From NCBI GenBank assembly GCA_900552735.1, contig USBA01000134.1:1-5628 (forward strand): 5,628 nt of DNA. The letters run 5' to 3'. This document shows, piece after piece, positions 1 through 4,507 of the stretch. The DNA comes from an uncultured Collinsella sp. Lineage in GTDB: Bacteria; Actinomycetota; Coriobacteriia; Coriobacteriales; Coriobacteriaceae. The notes under the pieces are model-generated. The model was not told the origin of the DNA. It saw only the letters and a program-made list of their open reading frames with translations, and ran no database searches. Numbering within the stretch: position 1 is the stretch's first letter; each line of letters starts with the position of its first letter. The position numbers were made by a program, and so were the translations under genes.

Positions 1-1
1 G

Positions 2-484
2 GCGGGGGAGCGTGAGCTGCTGACGATGCTCACGAGCTACCCCGACCTGTTCCGCACGTATGCCGACCGCATCTGCTCTATCGAGTGGGTGGACCCGCGC
101 CACGAGTCCATCGCGTGGGCCGTGCTCGCGACGCCTCCGGGCACCGACCCCACGGCGTGCATGGATGCGGCGCGCGCGGTGTGTCCCGAGGCAGCGTCGC
201 TTGTCAGCGCCGGGCGCATTTCGTCGACGAGCAAACACCCCACCGAGACGAACATCGTGTTTATGCTTGATACCCTTGAGCTCTACACCATCAAGCGCCG
301 CATGCGCGCCGCACAGGCCAAGCTTCGCCAGGACCGGTCGCTCGACGATGAGGCGCGTCGTGTGCTGACGATGCAGGCGATGCAAGATTCTCAGCGCCAG
401 CGCGAGCTCCAAAAGTCGATTGGTGGCGTGGCCGATCCGTTCCGTTTGATCGGTTTGGAGACTGCGGGCGCCGACCAGGCCTAG
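2..484 (+). CDS. dnaG: DNA primase DnaG, C-terminal part (5' end outside window)
   Basis: The reading frame is open from base 2 (AGERELLTMLTSYPDLF...) through the first ATG at 26 to the TAG at 482-484, so the gene enters from the left and about 160 C-terminal residues are visible. The segment beginning GERELLTML and followed by helix-rich sequence resembles the C-terminal helicase-binding domain of bacterial primases, which docks the primase on the replicative helicase DnaB at the fork. The last third is strongly charged and helical (KRRMRAAQAKLRQDRSLDDEARR), as expected for the helical hairpin of that domain. The catalytic zinc-finger and TOPRIM parts would lie upstream and are not seen. The identification rests on this weakly conserved domain plus the position 110 bp before rpoD, the usual dnaG-rpoD order of the macromolecular-synthesis operon. 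If the upstream sequence lacked a TOPRIM domain the call would fail. Confidence 0.68.
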   Translation, partial: AGERELLTMLTSYPDLFRTYADRICSIEWVDPRHESIAWAVLATPPGTDPTACMDAARAVCPEAASLVSAGRISSTSKHPTETNIVFMLDTLELYTIKRRMRAAQAKLRQDRSLDDEARRVLTMQAMQDSQRQRELQKSIGGVADPFRLIGLETAGADQA

Positions 485-540
485 ATGTTGTGGTCAACCA
501 GCGTATTCTCGCCTATATCCAGCCCTCTTTTTGGGTATAG

Positions 541-566
541 ACGTGTACGTGTGTGCTAAAGTAATG
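541..566 (+). promoter_or_regulatory. possible internal promoter upstream of rpoD
   Basis: The 110-bp gap between dnaG and rpoD is less GC-rich than the genes and contains TGCTAAAGT at 554-562, which resembles an extended -10 box (TGnTATAAT). No good -35 box is found at normal spacing: TTGGGT at 531-536 is 20 bp away and TAGACG at 538-543 is 13 bp away. A promoter that lets rpoD be transcribed separately from dnaG would fit known macromolecular-synthesis operons, but the sequence support is weak. Confidence 0.3.
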
Positions 567-582
567 AGTCCTGTGGACTATG

Positions 583-589
583 AAGGGAG
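583..589 (+). promoter_or_regulatory. ribosome binding site of rpoD (fixes the GTG start)
   Basis: AAGGGAG at 583-589 lies 5 nt before GTG 595, an ideal Shine-Dalgarno arrangement. The in-frame ATG at 580 sits directly in front of this motif and would place it inside the coding region, with no comparable motif of its own upstream. The GTG is therefore the likely start. Confidence 0.8.
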
Positions 590-594
590 AATCT

Positions 595-1938
595 GTGCCA
601 AAAAAGACTGAGAGCACGGGTACTGGGCTGGAATCCTACGTTGCAAAGCTCATGGGCAACGGCTCAAACAGGACTTCGGTAACCGAGGACGAGATTCAGG
701 TCGCCCTGAAGGATATCGATGTGTCTGACGAGCAGCTCAACGCGGTGTATTCCGCGCTGCGCAACAGCGGCATCCAGATTATCTCCGCGAGCGGAAACGA
801 CGACGCCCCTATGGACGTCGACGATGACGATAACGATACCGACGACTTCGATGACGACGACGAGCACGATTCCGGCTCGCTCGACGATCACGAGCTTAAG
901 ATGGCCCGTCAGGCCGATGCCGAGATGGGTTCTTCCAAGAGCAAGAAGAAGCGCACCGTGCGCACGTCCCGTTCGCGTTCGCGCGTGCGTGGCATCGATG
1001 CCTCCACGGTGATGCTGACCGGCGACCCGGTTCGTATGTACCTTAAGGAGATCGGTAAGGTCGACCTGCTGACCGCCTCCGAAGAGGTCGATCTGGCCAT
1101 GAAGATCGAGGCTGGCCTTGACGCCACCGAGAAGCTCGAGGCCGCCGAGGCGGGCGAGATCGAGCTTACCCGCGCCGAGATGCGTCGCCTGACCCGCATC
1201 GAGAACGTGGGTCTCGAGGCCAAGCAGGCGCTCATCAGCGCCAACCTGCGTCTGGTCGTCTCCATCGCCAAGCGCTATGTCGGCCGCGGCATGCTGTTCC
1301 TGGACCTGATCCAGGAGGGCAACCTCGGTCTGATCCGTGCCGTCGAGAAGTTCGACTACCAGAAGGGCTTCAAGTTCTCGACGTACGCCACTTGGTGGAT
1401 CCGTCAGGCCATCACGCGCGCCATCGCCGACCAGGCCCGTACCATCCGTATTCCCGTGCACATGGTCGAGACCATCAACAAGCTCGTCCGCGTGCAGCGC
1501 CAGCTTCTCCAGGACTTGGGTCGCGACCCGACCCCCGAGGAGATTGGTGCCGAGATGGACATGAGCGCCGACCGCGTTCGCGAGATCCAGAAGATTTCGC
1601 AGGAGCCCGTGTCGCTCGAGACCCCCATCGGCGAGGAAGAGGATTCCCAGCTGGGCGACTTCATCGAGGACTCCCAGGCTATCGTTCCGCCCGATGCCGC
1701 CAGCTTCTCCATGCTGCAGGAGCAGCTCACCCAGGTGCTCGACTCACTTGCCGATCGTGAGCGCAAGGTTATCGAGTTGCGCTTTGGCCTTGTCGACGGA
1801 CATCCCCGCACGCTCGAGGAAGTCGGTCGCGAGTTTGGCGTCACGCGCGAGCGTATCCGCCAGATCGAGTCCAAGACCCTGGCCAAGCTCCGCCACCCCA
1901 GCCGTTCGAGTAAGCTCAAGGATTACATCGAGTCTTAA
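595..1938 (+). CDS. rpoD: RNA polymerase primary sigma factor RpoD/SigA
   Basis: Primary (group 1) sigma-70 factor of 447 residues that recruits RNA polymerase core to housekeeping promoters. Domains in order: a small helical N-terminal region resembling region 1.1 (about 27-65), an Asp-rich stretch (about 70-98), a Lys/Arg/Ser-rich stretch (about 114-133), region 1.2 (DPVRMYLKEIG, from about 144), region 2 with the core-binding and -10 melting segments (NLRLVVSIAKRYVGRGM, then FSTYATWWIRQAI, about 217-275), region 3 (about 290-360, including GRDPTPEEIG), and region 4 with the -35-binding helix-turn-helix (TLEEVGREFGVTRERIRQIE, about 406-425). All core-binding and DNA-binding segments look intact. 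The GTG start is chosen over ATG 580 because of the ribosome binding site. The gene follows dnaG and is closed by a terminator at 1954-1990. The acidic then basic linker is poorly conserved in sigma factors and its role here is unknown. Residues ending LRHPSRSSKLKDYIES point to an actinobacterial SigA. Confidence 0.97.
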   Translation: MPKKTESTGTGLESYVAKLMGNGSNRTSVTEDEIQVALKDIDVSDEQLNAVYSALRNSGIQIISASGNDDAPMDVDDDDNDTDDFDDDDEHDSGSLDDHELKMARQADAEMGSSKSKKKRTVRTSRSRSRVRGIDASTVMLTGDPVRMYLKEIGKVDLLTASEEVDLAMKIEAGLDATEKLEAAEAGEIELTRAEMRRLTRIENVGLEAKQALISANLRLVVSIAKRYVGRGMLFLDLIQEGNLGLIRAVEKFDYQKGFKFSTYATWWIRQAITRAIADQARTIRIPVHMVETINKLVRVQRQLLQDLGRDPTPEEIGAEMDMSADRVREIQKISQEPVSLETPIGEEEDSQLGDFIEDSQAIVPPDAASFSMLQEQLTQVLDSLADRERKVIELRFGLVDGHPRTLEEVGREFGVTRERIRQIESKTLAKLRHPSRSSKLKDYIES

Positions 1939-1953
1939 TCTCGCAAGCAAGAG

Positions 1954-1990
1954 GCGCCTCCAAGCAAATCAGCTTGGAGGCGCTTTGTTT
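1954..1990 (+). terminator. Rho-independent terminator of rpoD
   Basis: GCGCCTCCAAGC (1954-1965) pairs perfectly over 12 bp with GCTTGGAGGCGC (1972-1983) around a 6-nt loop. It is followed by TTTGTTTG, a T-tract broken by one G. It starts 16 bp after the rpoD stop codon and would end the dnaG-rpoD transcript. Confidence 0.88.
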
Positions 1991-1998
1991 GACTGGTT

Positions 1999-2083
1999 CG
2001 AGCAGCTATTTTGGGACGGGGCTATTTTGACTATTTTGCAGATAAAAGTAGTCAAAATAGCCCCGTCCCAAATTAGCTGCTCG
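1999..2083. repeat. long near-perfect palindrome (REP/MITE-like candidate)
   Basis: The left arm (1999-2033, beginning CGAGCAGCTATTTTGGGAC) and right arm (2049-2083, ending TCCCAAATTAGCTGCTCG) are inverted copies over 35 bp with a single T:T mismatch (2009 against 2073). Pairing continues inward for 4 bp, including one T:G wobble, to leave a 7-nt loop (2038-2044). The left arm carries three copies of CTATTTTG (2006-2013, 2022-2029, 2031-2038). No T-tract follows, so it is not a standard intrinsic terminator, and the rpoD terminator lies just upstream. There is no open reading frame of its own with a plausible start signal. Its size and symmetry suggest a dispersed intergenic palindrome or a non-autonomous mobile element, but copy number cannot be judged from one window. 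Confidence 0.85.
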
Positions 2084-2103
2084 TGCATGCGGGTGCAGGC
2101 GGA

Positions 2104-2152
2104 GAAAATTTCTTAAAAAAGTTCTTGCCCTGAGCGTAATCGTCCGTATAAT
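2104..2152 (+). promoter_or_regulatory. promoter of tRNA-Asn
   Basis: A perfect -10 box TATAAT (2147-2152) lies 16 bp after a -35 box TTGCCC (2125-2130, four of six consensus bases). An A/T-rich tract just upstream (2104-2121) could act as an UP element. Transcription would begin near 2159, leaving a leader of about 24 nt before the tRNA. The bases after the -10 box are A/T-rich at first, unlike the GC-rich discriminators of strongly stringently controlled stable RNA promoters. Confidence 0.85.
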
Positions 2153-2182
2153 AAACTTCGTTGCTTGAGAGCACGCACCTAT

Positions 2183-2257
2183 TCCTCGGTAGCTCAATGG
2201 TAGAGCACGCGGCTGTTAACCGCGCTGTTGTAGGTTCGAGTCCTACCCGGGGAGCCA
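2183..2257 (+). tRNA. tRNA-Asn (anticodon GUU)
   Basis: Complete 75-nt cloverleaf. The acceptor stem TCCTCGG (2183-2189) pairs with CCGGGGA (2247-2253) with one T:G wobble, followed by discriminator G and an encoded CCA (2255-2257). The D stem is GCTC/GAGC (2192-2195 with 2203-2206). The anticodon stem CGCGG/CCGCG (2208-2212 with 2220-2224) encloses CTGTTAA with anticodon GTT at 2215-2217, read as asparagine. The T arm is GTAGG-TTCGAGT-CCTAC (2230-2246). It has its own promoter and terminator, so it is a monocistronic unit placed between rpoD and the asp23 cluster. Confidence 0.98.
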
Positions 2258-2263
2258 GGTTGT

Positions 2264-2293
2264 AAAACCCGTCGCTTATGCGGCGGGTTTTTT
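2264..2293 (+). terminator. Rho-independent terminator of tRNA-Asn
   Basis: AAAACCCGTCGC (2264-2275) pairs with GCGGCGGGTTTT (2280-2291) over 12 bp with one T:G wobble around a TTAT loop, and six T residues run from 2288 to 2293. It begins 7 nt after the tRNA CCA end. Confidence 0.93.
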
Positions 2294-2379
2294 CATGCCG
2301 CGATCGCCTGGCGCGAACGTTGCCATATCAACATTTCGTGTCGAGGATGTAATCCCGCGACCCACCACCTCAACATGGC

Positions 2380-2400
2380 GCGCTCGTTGTAGAATATTGC
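2380..2400 (+). promoter_or_regulatory. weak candidate promoter for the asp23-fakA-recG cluster
   Basis: The 158 bp between the tRNA terminator and the asp23 start must carry the promoter of the downstream cluster if the terminator works. The only -10-like hexamer noticed is TAGAAT at 2390-2395, about 55 bp before the start codon. No convincing -35 box is found 16-18 bp upstream of it. No other conserved structure is seen in this gap. Confidence 0.25.
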
Positions 2401-2439
2401 AATGATTGCTCCCACGAGATGGTGCCGCGAGCACCAGAT

Positions 2440-2445
2440 AAGGAG
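2440..2445 (+). promoter_or_regulatory. ribosome binding site of asp23 (fixes the GTG start)
   Basis: AAGGAG at 2440-2445 lies 6 nt before GTG 2452. The in-frame ATG at 2419 lies upstream of this motif and has no comparable site of its own, so the GTG is preferred. Confidence 0.85.
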
Positions 2446-2451
2446 ATTCTT

Positions 2452-2808
2452 GTGTCTGAGACCATTAACGGCAGCCTGAGCGTCTCGAACGACGTTATTG
2501 CCGATATTGCCGGTTATGCCGCGATGACGTGCTATGGCGTCGTCGGCATGGCCGAACAGCTCCAGGGCGCCGAGAGCGTGCGCCTGCTTGCCGGTCAGCG
2601 CCTCCGCAAGGGCGTGCTTGTCTCCGCCGACGAGAACGGCCTTACGGTCGATCTTCACGTCGTGCTCGAGAACGGCGTCAACATGAAGTCCGTCTGCCAC
2701 AATCTTTCGAGCTCCGTTGCCTTCACCCTGCAGGAGATCGCCCAGATCGATCCCGCCAGCCTTAAGATCGGCATCCACATCGACGCGCTCAAGAGCCGTC
2801 TGAACTAG
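2452..2808 (+). CDS. Asp23/Gls24 family envelope stress response protein (YloU-like)
   Basis: Small 118-residue protein of the Asp23/Gls24 (DUF322) family. The N-terminal segment GSLSVSNDVIADIAGYAA (about 7-24) followed by GVVGMAEQL matches the family's signature of a short beta strand, a helix and a GV-G motif. The central TVDLHVVLENGVNMKSV (about 66-82) and the C-terminal IHIDALKS match the family's later alternating strands. No signal peptide or membrane segment is present, so it should be cytoplasmic. In staphylococci Asp23 is tethered to the membrane through a partner protein and is linked to cell-wall stress. The short YloU-type paralogues next to fakA have no established function. It starts 158 bp after the tRNA terminator and ends 27 bp before fakA, so it is probably the first gene of an asp23-fakA-recG operon. 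The family call is firm; the role is not known. Confidence 0.9.
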   Translation: MSETINGSLSVSNDVIADIAGYAAMTCYGVVGMAEQLQGAESVRLLAGQRLRKGVLVSADENGLTVDLHVVLENGVNMKSVCHNLSSSVAFTLQEIAQIDPASLKIGIHIDALKSRLN

Positions 2809-2818
2809 CATCCGAAAA

Positions 2819-2825
2819 CGGAGAT
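2819..2825 (+). promoter_or_regulatory. ribosome binding site of fakA
   Basis: CGGAGAT (core GGAGA, 2820-2824) lies 11 nt before ATG 2836, slightly further than optimal. No better start is seen nearby, and the predicted N-terminus has the normal length before the DGDTGTN motif for this family. Confidence 0.55.
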
Positions 2826-2835
2826 TCAAATACCC

Positions 2836-4497
2836 ATGATTGCAAAGACCATTCGCACCTGTTTTCCGATCGCTGCGGCTGCCGTTTCCGACAAGGCCGA
2901 GGAGATCAACAAGCTCAACGTCTTCCCCGTACCCGACGGCGACACCGGCACCAACATGTCGCTCACGCTCGCCTCGGTGACCAAGGAGCTTTCGGCTCTT
3001 CCCGCCGACGCTGACATGGAGGCCATTGCCGGCGCCATCACCCACGGCTCCCTCATGGGCGCCCGCGGCAACTCCGGCGTCATCACCTCGCAGATCCTGC
3101 GCGGCGTGGCCGAGGGTCTCGTCTCTGCCGATGAGCCCATCACGTCCGCCAGCATCGCCTTCGCCTTCCGTCGCGCCGTCAAGGTCGCCTTCCAGGCTGT
3201 CCGTAAACCCATCGAGGGCACGATCCTCACGGTACTGCGCGATGTCTCGACCAAGGCCGACGAGTGCGAAAAGAAGAAGTTCTCGGCCGAGGACGCGCTC
3301 GATGCCATCGTTGTCGAGGCCTACCAGTCTGTCGCCCGCACGCCCGACCTGCTGCCCGTTCTGAAGGAGAACGGCGTGGTCGACTCCGGCGCCTTTGGCT
3401 TTGCCATCTTCCTGGAGAACTTTGTTGCCGCCGCGCTTGGCCGCAGCACCGTTGTCGAGGATTTCTCCGCCACGTTTGATTCCGCAGGCTCTGCCCGCGA
3501 CGCGGCCCTCGGTCGCGTTGAGATCGAGGCCAACGACGACTGGGAGGGCTCGGAGTTCCGCTACTGCAACGAGTTCCTCTTTAAGGCCGACGCCCCGTTT
3601 GATGAGGACGAGTGCCTTAAGTTCCTGGGTTCCATGGGCGACTGCGAGCTGCTCGTGGGTGCCTACCCCGACTACAAGATCCACGTGCACTCCAACACCC
3701 CCAACTTGGTGCTCGAGCACATGCTGCAGCTGGGACAGCTCTATGCGGTCTTTATCCACAACATGGAGATGGAGGCCCACGACCGTACCGCTAAGATTCA
3801 CGAGGATCAGGAGAAGGCCGCCGAGCCCGCCAAGGCGTTGGGCTTTGTCGCCGTTGCCGCCGGTTCGGGCGAGGCCGACATCCTCAAGTCGCTCGGCGTT
3901 GACGTGATCGTCTCGGGTGGCCAGACCATGAACCCCTCGACCGCCGACCTTCTGGGCGCGGTGGACCAGGTCAACGCGACCTCGGTCATCATCCTGCCCA
4001 ATAACGGCAACATCCGCATGGCTGCCGAGGCTGCCGCTTCTGCCTGCACCGACAAGAAGGTTGCCGTCGTTCCCACCAAGACCGTCCCGCAGGCGTTCTC
4101 CGCGCTGTTCGCGGTCCTGCCCGATTCCGAGCTCGAGGACGCCGTTGCCGCCATGGTCGACGCCATTAGCGAGGTTCGCGATGGTGAAGTCACCCGTGCC
4201 GTGCGCGATTCCAGCGCCTCTGACGGCTCTCCGATTCACTCCGGTGACGTCATGGGTATCATTGCCGGCTCCATCGACGTGGTCGGCTCCGATGTGAAGC
4301 AGGTCACGCTCGACTGTATCAACCGCATGCAGGAGGAAGAGGAAGGCGACGCGCTGACGATTCTGGCCGGCGAGGAGCTATCCGACGAGGCCTTCCAGGA
4401 GATCGTCGACGCCATCGAGGAGGCTCAGCCCGATCTGGAGATCGACGCCCATCGTGGCGAGCAGCCGCTCTATCCCGTGATCTTCTCGATCGAGTAG
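2836..4497 (+). CDS. fakA: FakA-like fatty acid kinase catalytic subunit (DAK2 domain, YloV-like)
   Basis: 553-residue protein with the full architecture of FakA/YloV, close to the usual length of about 550. The N-terminal DhaL/DAK2 ATP-binding domain (about 1-200) has NVFPVPDGDTGTNMS (28-42), whose Asp34 and Asp36 should hold magnesium-ATP, then GSLMGARGNSGVITSQILRG (71-90) and VDSGAFGFA (182-190). The middle domain (about 225-320) carries FRYCNEF (Cys244) and KIHVHSNTPN (His283 and His285), a Cys/His set that matches the zinc site described for staphylococcal FakA. The C-terminal domain (about 335-553) has VSGGQTMNPST (359-369), VIILPNNGNI (384-393) and VVPTKTVPQ (411-419). FakA phosphorylates a fatty acid presented by a FakB (DegV-family) protein, giving acyl-phosphate for phospholipid synthesis. 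No fakB is in this window. The start lies 27 bp after the asp23 stop, and recG follows after 10 bp, implying one transcript. The family is certain; kinase activity with fatty acids is inferred. Confidence 0.93.
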   Translation: MIAKTIRTCFPIAAAAVSDKAEEINKLNVFPVPDGDTGTNMSLTLASVTKELSALPADADMEAIAGAITHGSLMGARGNSGVITSQILRGVAEGLVSADEPITSASIAFAFRRAVKVAFQAVRKPIEGTILTVLRDVSTKADECEKKKFSAEDALDAIVVEAYQSVARTPDLLPVLKENGVVDSGAFGFAIFLENFVAAALGRSTVVEDFSATFDSAGSARDAALGRVEIEANDDWEGSEFRYCNEFLFKADAPFDEDECLKFLGSMGDCELLVGAYPDYKIHVHSNTPNLVLEHMLQLGQLYAVFIHNMEMEAHDRTAKIHEDQEKAAEPAKALGFVAVAAGSGEADILKSLGVDVIVSGGQTMNPSTADLLGAVDQVNATSVIILPNNGNIRMAAEAAASACTDKKVAVVPTKTVPQAFSALFAVLPDSELEDAVAAMVDAISEVRDGEVTRAVRDSSASDGSPIHSGDVMGIIAGSIDVVGSDVKQVTLDCINRMQEEEEGDALTILAGEELSDEAFQEIVDAIEEAQPDLEIDAHRGEQPLYPVIFSIE

Positions 4498-4507
4498 GCA
4501 TCTGCCC

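Noticed and set aside
664..1461. 265-codon open frame on the minus strand inside rpoD
   Set aside because: It is antisense to the certain sigma factor gene and its valine-rich runs are just the complement of the Asp codons. No independent start signal was found.
1999..2083. Palindrome as a CRISPR repeat or a transcription terminator
   Set aside because: There is only one unit with no spacers, and the hairpin is followed by TGCATG instead of a T-tract.
1694..2116. 140-codon plus-strand frame running from rpoD through the terminator and palindrome
   Set aside because: Most of it overlaps rpoD in another frame, and the remainder translates the terminator and palindrome. No ribosome binding site or family resemblance.
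2160..2182. A second RNA gene in the leader before tRNA-Asn
   Set aside because: The leader of about 24 nt shows no stem or tRNA-like arm; it is simply the 5' leader expected to be removed by RNase P.
2183..2257. tRNA-Asn as an integration site with a prophage or island
   Set aside because: No integrase gene and no repeated tRNA 3' end were noticed in the window, and the flanking genes are ordinary chromosomal ones.
2293..4239. 648-codon open frame on the minus strand covering asp23 and most of fakA
   Set aside because: It lies opposite two genes with clear family motifs, and its protein has no recognisable domain and a Gly/Val/Asp/Leu/His-rich composition typical of the antisense of GC-rich coding DNA. 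It is a codon-bias shadow.
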